A stretch of 12,437 nucleotides of DNA from contig JAEDMI010000054.1 of NCBI GenBank assembly GCA_016303085.1, positions 1-12,437 of the forward strand, written 5' to 3'. Below the pieces are notes generated by a model. That model was not told the DNA's origin and ran no database searches. It worked only from the letters and a program-made list of their open reading frames with translations. The stretch's first letter is position 1. Each line of letters begins with the position of its first letter. This stretch comes from Acetatifactor sp. Lineage in GTDB: Bacteria > Bacillota > Clostridia > Lachnospirales > Lachnospiraceae. Made by a program: the position numbers and the translations under genes. Positions 1 through 6,918 of this stretch are shown piece by piece.

Positions 1-713
1 ATCAGAGTCTTCAGCAACCCATACTGATTCAGGCTTTCCGGCCACCAGGCGGGGGAAATATGGCCCTTGCGGTCTCCGTAATCTCCGGGACTCACCCATA
101 CGCCCAATGGTGTACCGTTCAGAGAAAAATGGATATCCGAAGGATAATCCTTGTTGAAGCCGGGATATTCGGAGGATATCTCAAAGGAAATCTGAAGCTC
201 TTTCAGATGTTGTCCTGCCTGCAAATGATTAGGCAGACCGTATTCTACATATCCGCTGGTAAACCAGAGAATTCCGGCATCAAAATGCTCCGGGAAGGTG
301 AAGGCTTTAATGTCATCCAGGGCACCGATGAGCTTTTCCGGAGTGGAGAGTCCGCATGTCGGGGTGATGCTGCAGGCGGTAAAGTAGCCGATTTTGATAT
401 CGTCCACATAAATATGACGGGGTTCAGTCTCCTTTTCCGAAATCATATCGATTACAATGCGGTCGTGGCAGGGGCTGACCAGCTTCATGGTTCCCCTCTT
501 TCCGGAGGTAGTCTGAGTTTTCACGAGGCCCGCTTCGGAAAGCTTGCTGACATGCATGGTGACGGCGCTGTTTGTAAGTTTCAATGTCTTGGCAAGATAA
601 TTCATGCTGACGCCGGGTGTCTTATATATAATTTTCATGATTTCCATTCGCATGGGGGCACTCAGAGCCCTGATAACTGTCCGGGCTTCTTCCAGAGTCG
701 ATAAATAGAGCAT
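1..713 (-). CDS. ArsR-type winged-helix regulator with extra C-terminal domain (3' end outside window)
   Basis: The reverse strand reads open from ATG at 713 to the window edge, 237 codons, so the C-terminus is missing. A GAGG ribosome site lies 5 nt before the ATG. Residues 10-80 form an ArsR-like winged helix: a helix with the RALSAPMRMEIM pattern, then a helix-turn-helix with its recognition helix near residues 47-60 (TNSAVTMHVSKLSEAGLV). No ArsR metal-site cysteines (CxC) are seen in this domain, so metal sensing is unlikely. The second half has a conserved-looking segment PSDIHFSLNGTPLGVW, then SPGDYGDRKG, SPAWW and QYGLLK. From memory this matches a family of about 300-residue regulators in Clostridia and Paenibacillus. 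It is divergent from an arabinofuranosidase gene. I infer that it controls that gene in response to a sugar-related signal. The ligand is unknown. Confidence 0.85.
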   Translation of the reverse strand, partial: MLYLSTLEEARTVIRALSAPMRMEIMKIIYKTPGVSMNYLAKTLKLTNSAVTMHVSKLSEAGLVKTQTTSGKRGTMKLVSPCHDRIVIDMISEKETEPRHIYVDDIKIGYFTACSITPTCGLSTPEKLIGALDDIKAFTFPEHFDAGILWFTSGYVEYGLPNHLQAGQHLKELQISFEISSEYPGFNKDYPSDIHFSLNGTPLGVWVSPGDYGDRKGHISPAWWPESLNQYGLLKTL

Positions 714-826
714 GGCGACCTCATTTCTCTGTCCATTAGTTAGATATAAAATGAACTAAATAAAACTTTGATAAATAGTTACAAAAAGTGCGAGTATTTT
801 TGTGAAAACTGCTGTTATCATTTCAT

Positions 827-855
827 TTGACAATTTAACTATAATAGAATAGACT
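827..855 (+). promoter_or_regulatory. Candidate sigma-A promoter of the arabinofuranosidase gene
   Basis: A perfect -35 TTGACA at 827-832 is followed after 17 nt by a weak -10, TAGACT, at 850-855. A perfect TATAAT also sits at 840-845, but it is only 7 nt from TTGACA. It could pair with a weak TTATCA at 815-820 (19-nt spacer). Which -10 is used cannot be decided by eye. Confidence 0.45.
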
Positions 856-880
856 GAAAATGTAAAGAGAAAAGTTTAAT

Positions 881-900
881 ATTTCATTTCAAAATGAAAT
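881..900. promoter_or_regulatory. 20-bp near-perfect palindrome, probable operator
   Basis: ATTTCATTTCAAAATGAAAT matches its own reverse complement at 18 of 20 positions, failing only at the central two bases. It lies downstream of the candidate promoter and 21 bp before the start codon of the arabinofuranosidase gene, where a bound repressor would block transcription. With no loop it is better seen as a DNA site than an RNA hairpin. The likely ligand is the adjacent ArsR-type protein (inference). Confidence 0.6.
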
Positions 901-921
901 AAAGAGAAGAGGGCAAGAATT

Positions 922-2418
922 ATGGCAAAACTTTATGTGAATCCCAATGTGAAGAAAGGACATATCAATCCCGAACTGCAGGGACATTTCTCCGAGCATC
1001 TGGGTAGATGTATCTATGAGGGAATTTTTGTTGGAGAGAACTCCGACATCCCTAACGTAAACGGCATGCGCACAGATGTGGTGGAGGCTTTGAAGGAAAT
1101 CCAGGTGCCTGTACTGCGTTGGCCCGGCGGTTGCTTTGCGGATGAGTATCACTGGAAGGACGGTATCGGTCCCAAGGAGAGCCGCAAGAAGATGATTAAT
1201 ACCCATTGGGGCGGCGTTGTGGAGGATAACAGCTTCGGAACCCATGAGTTTATGGAGCTGTGCAGACAGCTGGGCTGTAAGACCTATATCAACGGCAATG
1301 TAGGAAGCGGAACTGTTCAGGAGATGAGCGAGTGGGTGGAGTACATGACCTTTGAGGGTGTTTCTCCCATGGCAGATTTGAGAAAAGCCAACGGTCACGA
1401 GGAACCCTGGACTGTGGATTATTTCGGTGTGGGTAACGAGAACTGGGGCTGCGGCGGAAATATGAGACCTGAATTTTACGGAGACATGTACCGCAGATAC
1501 CAGACCTATGTACGCAATTATAACGCGAATAAGCCAATCGCCAAGATTGCCTGCGGTGCCAACGCAGGGGACTATCATTGGACCGACAAGGTGCTGGAGA
1601 CCACTTTTGACCATGGCTGCGGCTTTATGAACGGTATGTCCCTGCACTATTATACAATTCCTACCGGGGACTGGGGACACAAGGGTTCCGCTACAGATTT
1701 CGATGAGAAGAGCTGGTACAGAACGATTAAGTCTACTCTGAAGATGAAGGAGCTGATTCAGGGGCACGGCGCTATCATGGATCAGTATGACCCTGAGAAA
1801 AAAATCGGAATGATTATCGATGAGTGGGGTATTTGGTGTGACGTGGAACCCGGCACTAACCCCGGTTTCCTGTATCAGCAGAGCAGCATGAGAGATGCTC
1901 TTGTTGCAGGCATTAACCTGAATCTGTTCAACAAGAATTGCGATCGTGTGAAGATGGCAAATATTGCCCAGATGGTAAATGTTCTGCAGTCAGTGATTCT
2001 CACCGACGGAGAGAAGATGTTGAAGACGCCTACCTGGCACGCATTTAATCTGTTTAAGTATCATCAGGATGCAGAACTGGTTGAATCTTCTGTTGAGACA
2101 AAGGAGATTGGTCTGGAGGAAGGCTTTATGATTCCCGATTTGTCCGAATCTGTATCTCTGGGCAAGGACGGAAAGCTTCATGTAACCCTGACCAATGCGT
2201 CACTGAGCGACAGCGCGGATATTGAAGCAATCTTTGCGGAGACTCCTGTAAAAGCGGTCAAGGCAACTGTACTCACCGATGCTATGACAGCACACAATAC
2301 CTTTGAGGAACCGGACAGGGTACATACACAGGACTTCACTGCTGTTTCCGTAAACGGTAACAAGGTGTCCTTTACTGCACCCGCATGCAGTGTCATGCAT
2401 CTGGAAGTGGAAATTTAA
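922..2418 (+). CDS. abfA: Intracellular alpha-L-arabinofuranosidase, GH51 family
   Basis: The 498-residue product has the full length expected for GH51. This enzyme removes terminal alpha-L-arabinofuranosyl groups from arabinan, arabinoxylan or their oligosaccharides with retention of configuration. The catalytic (beta/alpha)8 barrel spans about residues 10-380. The LRWPGGCFADEYHW motif lies near residue 65, the acid/base is Glu173 in GVGNENWGCGG, and the nucleophile is Glu301 in IIDEWGIW. A beta-sandwich domain follows to the C-terminus. No signal peptide is present, so it acts in the cytoplasm on imported oligosaccharides. An AGAGGG ribosome site lies about 8 nt before the ATG. No transporter or other hydrolase gene adjoins it, so it looks like a single-gene unit under the divergent regulator. 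Substrate preference cannot be read from the sequence. Confidence 0.97.
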   Translation: MAKLYVNPNVKKGHINPELQGHFSEHLGRCIYEGIFVGENSDIPNVNGMRTDVVEALKEIQVPVLRWPGGCFADEYHWKDGIGPKESRKKMINTHWGGVVEDNSFGTHEFMELCRQLGCKTYINGNVGSGTVQEMSEWVEYMTFEGVSPMADLRKANGHEEPWTVDYFGVGNENWGCGGNMRPEFYGDMYRRYQTYVRNYNANKPIAKIACGANAGDYHWTDKVLETTFDHGCGFMNGMSLHYYTIPTGDWGHKGSATDFDEKSWYRTIKSTLKMKELIQGHGAIMDQYDPEKKIGMIIDEWGIWCDVEPGTNPGFLYQQSSMRDALVAGINLNLFNKNCDRVKMANIAQMVNVLQSVILTDGEKMLKTPTWHAFNLFKYHQDAELVESSVETKEIGLEEGFMIPDLSESVSLGKDGKLHVTLTNASLSDSADIEAIFAETPVKAVKATVLTDAMTAHNTFEEPDRVHTQDFTAVSVNGNKVSFTAPACSVMHLEVEI

Positions 2419-2482
2419 TGTAATGAACAAATAGTAAAAAAGCAAATGGTGAATAAGCAGTTACAGGCTTATAAAATTTTCC

Positions 2483-2515
2483 GGCAGGATAAATCGCTGA
2501 TTTGTCCTGCCTTTT
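2483..2515 (+). terminator. Intrinsic terminator after the arabinofuranosidase gene
   Basis: A 13-bp stem pairs 2483-2495 (GGCAGGATAAATC) with 2499-2511 (GATTTGTCCTGCC), with one G-U pair and a 3-nt loop. TTTT follows at once, and further T-rich sequence lies downstream. This separates the gene from the ABC-F gene. Confidence 0.85.
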
Positions 2516-2522
2516 GCTGTAC

Positions 2523-2551
2523 TTGCATTTTCCGGTTGAATCCGATAGAAT
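2523..2551 (+). promoter_or_regulatory. Candidate promoter of the ABC-F gene
   Basis: A -10 TAGAAT at 2546-2551 (5 of 6 consensus) lies 17 nt after a weak -35, TTGCAT, at 2523-2528. The resulting leader would be only about 25 nt. That leaves no room for the long attenuator seen before many antibiotic-resistance ABC-F genes. Confidence 0.45.
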
Positions 2552-2580
2552 AAGTTCCGAAATAAAAAAGGTGGTTAAGC

Positions 2581-4419
2581 ATGAATATTCTGACGGTGGA
2601 CAACATTACAAAGGCATACGGGGAGAGAAAGCTATTTGCGGGAGCGAGCTTCTTTTTGCAGGAGGGCGAAAAGGCCGGTATTATCGGTATCAACGGAACG
2701 GGGAAATCTACCCTGCTCAAAATGATTGCGGGACTGGAGGAGCCGGATGAAGGCAAAATTATCAGGGCAAATCATTGTATCGTGCGTTTCCTGCCGCAAA
2801 ATCCTGTGTTTGGAGATAAGGAGACTGTGCTGGAGGCAGTGCTGCGGGACAACCGTTCGGAGATGAATGCGGGATATATAGAGGCGGATGCCAAGTCTAT
2901 GTTGACCAAACTTGGGGTAACAAATTTTGACGAACCGGTCGGACAACTTTCCGGAGGACAGCGCAAACGGCTGGCACTGGTGTCGGTATTACTTTCCCCG
3001 GCTGAAATACTTGTACTGGATGAGCCCACCAATCATCTGGACAACGAGATGAGCGACTGGCTGGAGGACACACTGAAAAAGCGCAGAGGTGTCGTGATTA
3101 TGGTGACACATGACAGGTATTTCCTGGACAGTGTCACAACGCGCATCATTGAAATCGATAAGGGAAATATTTATTCCTACAATGCCAACTATGAAGGTTA
3201 TCTGGAACTGAAGGCAGAGCGGGAGGAGATGGCGGAGGCGGGAGAGCGAAAGAGACAAAGCATCCTGCGCAATGAACTGGCTTGGGTCATGCGGGGAGCC
3301 AGAGCCCGATCCACAAAGCAGAAGGCCAGACTGGAACGGTTTGAGGAACTGAGGGATAGGAAGGCCCCGGAGAAGGACGGACAGGTGGAGATGGCATCTG
3401 CCGTTACGAGACTGGGCCGGACCACAGTGGAACTGAACAATATCCGAAAGGCATATGACGGGCGTGTCCTGATAGATGATTTTACTTATCTTTTCGGTAA
3501 AAATGACCGGGTCGGCTTTGTGGGACCAAACGGCAGCGGGAAGTCCACTCTGATGAAAATCATTATCGGTGAGATTCAGCCGGACAGCGGGTATGCGGAA
3601 CTTGGGCAGACAGTGAAAGTCGGCTACTTTGCCCAGGAAATCGGCGAGGAAATGGAAAATGACATGCGTGTCATTGATTATATCCGGAATGTAGCGGAGT
3701 ATGTAGACACGGATGAGGGTAAGGTAAGTGCGGCACGAATGCTGGAACGTTTTCTGTTTGCGGGAGAGGAACAATATGGGCTTCTGGGCAAGCTTTCAGG
3801 CGGTGAACGCCGGAGACTGTACCTTTTGAAGGTTCTCATGGGTGCTCCAAATGTACTTATTCTGGATGAGCCTACCAATGATTTGGATATCGCAACCCTG
3901 CGGATTCTGGAGGATTATCTGGACAGCTTTCAGGGAGTAGTCATTGTGGTATCCCATGACAGATATTTTCTGGACAGGACAGTGCGGCGCATCTTTGCGT
4001 TTGAAGAGGACGGAAGGTTAGTACAGCACGAGGGCGGCTACACGGATTATGCAAATCGGAAGAGAACAGAAGAGGCAGAGCGTGCAACGGCGTCAGGAAG
4101 CGGAAGTAGGACGCGAAGCGATGGTGCCGCAGAGGGAAATGCTCAAAAATGTTGGAAATCCGGTCAAAAGCGCAAGTTGAAATTCTCCTATCAGGAGCAG
4201 AAGGATTATGAAAGCATTGAGGGGGAAATTGCTTCACTGGAGGAAAAGATTTCCCGGTTGGATGAGGATATTCTGCAATATTCTCATGATTTCGTAAAGC
4301 TGGGTGAATTGACAAAGGAAAAAGAAAACACCGAAAAACTGTTGGAAGAAAAAATGAACCGCTGGATGTATCTGGAAGAGCTGGCGGCGAAAATAGAGAG
4401 CGGGGAAACGGCTCCGTAG
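2581..4419 (+). CDS. ABC-F family ribosome-associated ATPase, Uup/YfmR type
   Basis: The 612-residue protein has two ABC ATPase domains and no membrane segment, the ABC-F arrangement. Domain 1 has Walker A GINGTGKST (Lys42), signature LSGGQ at 123-127 and Walker B VLDEPTNHLD (Asp147-Glu148). Domain 2 has GPNGSGKST (Lys321), LSGGE at 405-409 and ILDEPTNDLD (Asp429-Glu430). The linker at about 225-265 has the WVMRGARARSTKQKAR pattern of the tRNA-interaction motif. A charged low-complexity stretch near 500-540 leads to a C-terminal coiled coil at about 545-610, starting at KLKFSYQEQ, typical of Uup-type proteins. Such proteins bind the ribosomal E site and relieve translational problems. The short leader and the coiled coil favour this housekeeping role over antibiotic resistance. 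An AAGGTGG ribosome site precedes the ATG at 2581. Confidence 0.93.
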   Translation: MNILTVDNITKAYGERKLFAGASFFLQEGEKAGIIGINGTGKSTLLKMIAGLEEPDEGKIIRANHCIVRFLPQNPVFGDKETVLEAVLRDNRSEMNAGYIEADAKSMLTKLGVTNFDEPVGQLSGGQRKRLALVSVLLSPAEILVLDEPTNHLDNEMSDWLEDTLKKRRGVVIMVTHDRYFLDSVTTRIIEIDKGNIYSYNANYEGYLELKAEREEMAEAGERKRQSILRNELAWVMRGARARSTKQKARLERFEELRDRKAPEKDGQVEMASAVTRLGRTTVELNNIRKAYDGRVLIDDFTYLFGKNDRVGFVGPNGSGKSTLMKIIIGEIQPDSGYAELGQTVKVGYFAQEIGEEMENDMRVIDYIRNVAEYVDTDEGKVSAARMLERFLFAGEEQYGLLGKLSGGERRRLYLLKVLMGAPNVLILDEPTNDLDIATLRILEDYLDSFQGVVIVVSHDRYFLDRTVRRIFAFEEDGRLVQHEGGYTDYANRKRTEEAERATASGSGSRTRSDGAAEGNAQKCWKSGQKRKLKFSYQEQKDYESIEGEIASLEEKISRLDEDILQYSHDFVKLGELTKEKENTEKLLEEKMNRWMYLEELAAKIESGETAP

Positions 4420-4432
4420 GAGCTGTTTCCCC
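4402..4432. terminator. Strong hairpin between convergent genes, overlapping the ABC-F stop codon
   Basis: GGGGAAACGGCTCC at 4402-4415 pairs with 4419-4432 over 14 bp, with one G-U pair and a 3-nt loop. The ABC-F stop codon (4417-4419) lies in the loop and stem. No clear T run follows on the plus strand. On the minus strand a moderately T-rich stretch follows. It probably serves the ABC-F gene and the convergent small gene at 4438-4551 together. Confidence 0.6.
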
Positions 4433-4437
4433 ACCGT

Positions 4438-4551
4438 TTATTCGTCGCTTTCGTCCGTTTCCGCCGCTACAGCTGAGGTAACTGCGGACACTACTGCCAC
4501 AACCACGGCAACTATAATAACCAACAGACCGCCTGCCAATAGGATAAACAT
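4438..4551 (-). CDS. Predicted 37-aa single-span membrane microprotein
   Basis: Reverse-strand ATG at 4551 runs 37 codons to TAA at 4438-4440. A good ribosome site, GAGAGG, lies about 7 nt upstream. Residues 2-24 are almost wholly hydrophobic (FILLAGGLLVIIVAVVVAVV), then a short Ser/Ala/Val stretch, then the acidic end ETDESDE. There is no Lys or Arg anywhere, which is unusual for a membrane segment. Further support comes from the terminator-like hairpin just after the stop and the candidate promoter at 4609-4637. I do not recognise a family. It could be a regulatory microprotein or membrane peptide. A longer same-strand frame from 4579 overlaps the ABC-F gene antisense and is less likely. 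Confidence 0.6.
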   Translation of the reverse strand: MFILLAGGLLVIIVAVVVAVVSAVTSAVAAETDESDE

Positions 4552-4608
4552 AGGGATACCTCTCTTTTACAGTATACATAAACTCATAAACACGAACTTG
4601 TTTCGCTT

Positions 4609-4637
4609 ATCATATCATTTTTTCAGAAAAACTACAA
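4609..4637 (-). promoter_or_regulatory. Candidate promoter of the small membrane protein gene
   Basis: On the minus strand TTGTAG (4632-4637) is followed after 17 nt by TATGAT (4609-4614), which matches 5 of 6 bases of the -10 consensus. The -35 is weak. It gives a leader of about 50 nt before the ATG at 4551. Confidence 0.4.
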
Positions 4638-4654
4638 CAAAATAATTTCAGGTA

Positions 4655-4683
4655 TTGACATTTGTTTTGAAAGGGTGTAGTTT
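4655..4683 (+). promoter_or_regulatory. Candidate promoter of the Tad-type pilus operon
   Basis: A perfect TTGACA at 4655-4660 is followed after 17 nt by TAGTTT at 4678-4683, which matches the -10 consensus only weakly. The weak -10 may mean that the operon needs an activator or is poorly expressed under standard conditions. It diverges from the promoter at 4609-4637. Confidence 0.35.
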
Positions 4684-4692
4684 ATCTATTAC

Positions 4693-4776
4693 CGAACCAA
4701 ATCAGGTTCGCGTCTGGTTACGACATCAATAAATCTTGTAATTTTTGGGCTGAATCAGCCGGTATCACAATTTTTT
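4693..4776 (+). promoter_or_regulatory. Structured leader upstream of the Tad operon
   Basis: CGAACC (4693-4698) pairs with GGTTCG (4705-4710) around a 6-nt loop. A second GGTT at 4716-4719 could compete for the same arm. GGCTGAATCAGCC (4748-4760) is a second small dyad, followed 10 nt later by six Ts (4771-4776). It is not a classical terminator because the T run is not adjacent. I recognise no riboswitch class. Confidence 0.3.
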
Positions 4777-4781
4777 GCGCA

Positions 4782-5987
4782 GTGAGAAGTACAGTGCACG
4801 GTATTTTTGTATTGCGAAGAAAGGAGGAACAAGAAATCAAAACTGAATATGGTGCGCCCGAGGACTTTTTGCAGCAGCTGGTGGAGGAATACACGCTTCA
4901 AAAGCAGCAATCTCTGATGCAGATGAGAAAGGGTCTGATGTCAAAGGAAACTTTTCTGAAGGAAGCTTTACAGCATATAGAGACTTACTATCACAGGACT
5001 AAACGGGAGGATGCGGAGCTTCTGAGAGAGTTTGAGCAATACATTTTCGGATACTCCCGACTTTCCGGACTGATTGATGACAAGCAGATTTCGGATATTC
5101 GGGTGTTGGGTTATAACAAAATACGAATCAAAAGAAGAGGAAGACGCATGTCTGCCGGTGTGGCTTTTTCCTCAAGCAAAGAGTACAGGCAGTTTGTTGA
5201 ATACATTGCCACAAAAAATCAGGTAAATATATCTAATCTGAATGCAATTCAAAGATTTACGGACAATGAGAGTCATCCCGACTTTATTTTGAGGTTTACA
5301 CTTTCTATGCCTCTGCTTAACACATGTAATGAACCTTATCTATGTATCAGAAAAATACCGAAAAATTTCCCACAGATGAAAGAATTAATTGAGCAGGAAA
5401 TGCTGGAGCGAGAGACGGCGGAGCTTCTGATAAGCCGCTTCCGGGAAAACTCCATGCTTATCTGCGGCGGAAATTCCTCGGGCAAAACAACGCTTTTGAA
5501 TGCGTTGAAGGAGACGCTTCCCGATGACTGCGCAGTATTGGTGGCGCAGCAGGCAGATGAACTGACGACGCGGAGGCATCCCGATATGATGTTTTTACAT
5601 TCCCTGCCGGGAACGGGAGAACAGCAGGTCAGCTACGATTTGGAGCATATCAGTATCGCCGGGCTGACAATGGATGTGGACTTTTTTATTGTCGGAGAAA
5701 TCAAGGGAGCAGAAGCAATTTATCTCTTAAATGCCGCGTACACGGGACAGATATGTGCAGCCACCATTCATGCTCCTTCGGCGGACAGAGCACCGGATAA
5801 GCTGGTGGACTACTGTATGGGGAAAAGCCGCTATTCCAGGGATGAATTAATGAAAATGCTGGATTGTTTTAAGACGCTGGTCTTTATGGAGCACTATAAG
5901 GTGAAAGAAATTTTTGAGTGCAGAGGATGGGATGAGGTCGGTAAAAAACTGATTTATAGGAAAATTTTCGGGAGGGAAGGAGAATGA
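4782..5987 (+). CDS. tadA: TadA/CpaF-type secretion ATPase for Tad-pilus assembly
   Basis: This is a cytoplasmic hexameric ATPase of the type II/IV secretion family, predicted to power assembly of a Flp/Tad pilus. Counting from the GTG at 4782, the N-terminal domain (about 60-200) is followed by the RecA-like core. Walker A is GGNSSGKTTL with Lys235, the Walker B-like strand is FFIVGEIKG with Glu306, and the ATIHA box has His330. No ATG exists in frame. GTG at 4782 or 4794 and TTG at 4812 have no good ribosome site. A perfect AAGGAGG at 4821-4827 instead lies 8 nt before ATC at 4836, in frame as codon 19. The true protein may therefore begin near residue 19. It overlaps tadB by ATGA and is the first gene of the pilus operon. 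Confidence 0.92.
   Translation: MRSTVHGIFVLRRKEEQEIKTEYGAPEDFLQQLVEEYTLQKQQSLMQMRKGLMSKETFLKEALQHIETYYHRTKREDAELLREFEQYIFGYSRLSGLIDDKQISDIRVLGYNKIRIKRRGRRMSAGVAFSSSKEYRQFVEYIATKNQVNISNLNAIQRFTDNESHPDFILRFTLSMPLLNTCNEPYLCIRKIPKNFPQMKELIEQEMLERETAELLISRFRENSMLICGGNSSGKTTLLNALKETLPDDCAVLVAQQADELTTRRHPDMMFLHSLPGTGEQQVSYDLEHISIAGLTMDVDFFIVGEIKGAEAIYLLNAAYTGQICAATIHAPSADRAPDKLVDYCMGKSRYSRDELMKMLDCFKTLVFMEHYKVKEIFECRGWDEVGKKLIYRKIFGREGE
4821..4827 (+). promoter_or_regulatory. Perfect Shine-Dalgarno aimed at an ATC codon of tadA
   Basis: AAGGAGG is the strongest ribosome site of the operon. At 8 nt spacing the in-frame codon is ATC (4836-4838), not ATG, GTG or TTG. The first ATG after it (4849) is out of frame. 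Either ATC is a rare, weak start, or the assembly has a base error here, or the upstream GTG/TTG codons are used inefficiently. Confidence 0.6.
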
Positions 5988-6910
5988 AGATATTACTGTT
6001 TCTTTTGCTGTTGTTGGGATTTTTCCTGTTGTTTCATGAGATGGGAACGTTGGAGTATCTATCGGTATCTCTGAAAAGGACAAGAGAGGGAATGGATGCC
6101 GCCTCCAGACAGAGAAGTCTGGCGGACAGGCAGAAACTGTCGGAGCTTCAGGAAAAGCACTCGCTTTGGTATTCTCTGGAGCAGCAGCTGCAGTACAGCG
6201 GAATCAGGCATCGTTTTCCCGGTATGACAGCGGAGCGGTGGTTAACATGGAATCTTGCCGGGGGAGCAATCTTGTTTTTGACTGTTACAGCAGCCGGCAG
6301 TGCTGCAACAGCGGCAGCAACTGTCTTGCTGTGTGGCTTGTTTGAGCGGTACGGCTTGAAAAAGCTCAGAGAGAGAAATCTGCGAAGAACGGAGGAGAAC
6401 CTGACAAAGCTTTTGGACTTTCTGGGAAACTACAGTACAACCTCAGGGGAAATTGTTTCCGTCTTTAAGCAGATTGGCAGATATATGGAGGAACCGGTGA
6501 GAAGTGCTCTGGATACATGCTGTTACGAGGCGGCAACAACAGGCGATGTGGGAATGGCACTTCGTTTTATGTCGGAACGCATTGAGCATCCGAAGTTTAA
6601 AGAACTGGTGAGAAATATGGAAATCAGTATACGCTATTGTGCCGATTTTTCGGTGCTGGTGGACAGCAGCCGCAGAAGTCTCAGAGAATATCTGAGGATT
6701 TCAGGGGAAAGAAAAGGAATGATGCGGGAGGCTGTGATTAGCCTTGCCATTTTGGCAGGGATGTCGCTTGTGGCTCTTTTGACAGTGGAAAAGCTGACAG
6801 GAATCGGAATAAGACACTTGATGACGGAAACATTGCCCGGGAGACTGGGCATGGCAGTTTTACTGGTGATTTTTGTCTGGTTCCGAGGCAGTATCGGCAG
6901 AGCAGAATAG
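5984..6910 (+). CDS. tadB: TadB-like inner-membrane platform protein (T2SS F domain)
   Basis: This 308-residue membrane protein is predicted to form the pilus assembly platform with TadC. Residues 1-20 are a hydrophobic segment (ILLFLLLLLGFFLLF). Another membrane region lies near 88-120, and two more at about 250-268 and 282-302. The type II secretion F domain occupies about 140-250, from LLDFLGNYSTTSGEIV through the GDVGMALRFM segment. This order is typical of TadB. The ATG overlaps the tadA stop (ATGA), and GGAGGGAAGGAGA precedes it, so the two are translationally coupled. The function is assigned by domain and by its place between tadA and tadC. Confidence 0.88.
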   Translation: MKILLFLLLLLGFFLLFHEMGTLEYLSVSLKRTREGMDAASRQRSLADRQKLSELQEKHSLWYSLEQQLQYSGIRHRFPGMTAERWLTWNLAGGAILFLTVTAAGSAATAAATVLLCGLFERYGLKKLRERNLRRTEENLTKLLDFLGNYSTTSGEIVSVFKQIGRYMEEPVRSALDTCCYEAATTGDVGMALRFMSERIEHPKFKELVRNMEISIRYCADFSVLVDSSRRSLREYLRISGERKGMMREAVISLAILAGMSLVALLTVEKLTGIGIRHLMTETLPGRLGMAVLLVIFVWFRGSIGRAE

Positions 6911-6918
6911 GAGGTACA

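Larger units (their letters stand above)
714..921. promoter_or_regulatory. Divergent regulator/arabinofuranosidase intergenic control region
   Basis: This AT-rich gap separates two divergent genes. It holds four copies of TTCATTT or its complement: AAATGAA at 749-755, TTCATTT at 822-828, TTCATTT at 883-889 and AAATGAA at 892-898. The last two form the palindrome at 881-900. The copy at 749-755 lies close to the regulator start, which would fit autoregulation. I could not assign a convincing minus-strand promoter. The layout suggests a shared operator region for the ArsR-type protein. Confidence 0.6.

Noticed and set aside
60..704. Plus-strand 214-codon open frame
   Set aside because: It lies antisense to the ArsR-type regulator, which has a clear winged-helix motif and a ribosome site. 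The plus-strand product matches no family and has no ribosome site.
827..845. TTGACA and TATAAT taken as one promoter
   Set aside because: Both hexamers are perfect, but only 7 nt separate them. They cannot serve as -35 and -10 of the same promoter.
889..1767. Minus-strand 292-codon open frame
   Set aside because: It is antisense to abfA, whose catalytic motifs are intact. It is a shadow of codon bias.
2989..3774. Minus-strand 261-codon open frame inside the ABC-F gene
   Set aside because: It is antisense to the conserved ATPase core and shows no recognisable domain or ribosome site.
4060..4190. Possible frameshift in the ABC-F gene before the coiled coil
   Set aside because: The Ser/Gly/Arg-rich stretch looked odd, but conserved sequence is in the same frame on both sides, and a variable charged linker is normal at this point in Uup-type proteins.
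3941..4579. Minus-strand 212-codon frame starting upstream of the 37-aa microprotein
   Set aside because: It runs through the terminator-like hairpin and antisense to the ABC-F coiled coil, with Pro/Ser/Arg-rich non-protein-like composition. The shorter frame at 4438-4551 has the better ribosome site and a membrane-protein pattern.
4684..4781. Cyclic-di-GMP riboswitch before the Tad operon
   Set aside because: I looked for the conserved aptamer core and did not find it. Only small hairpins are visible.
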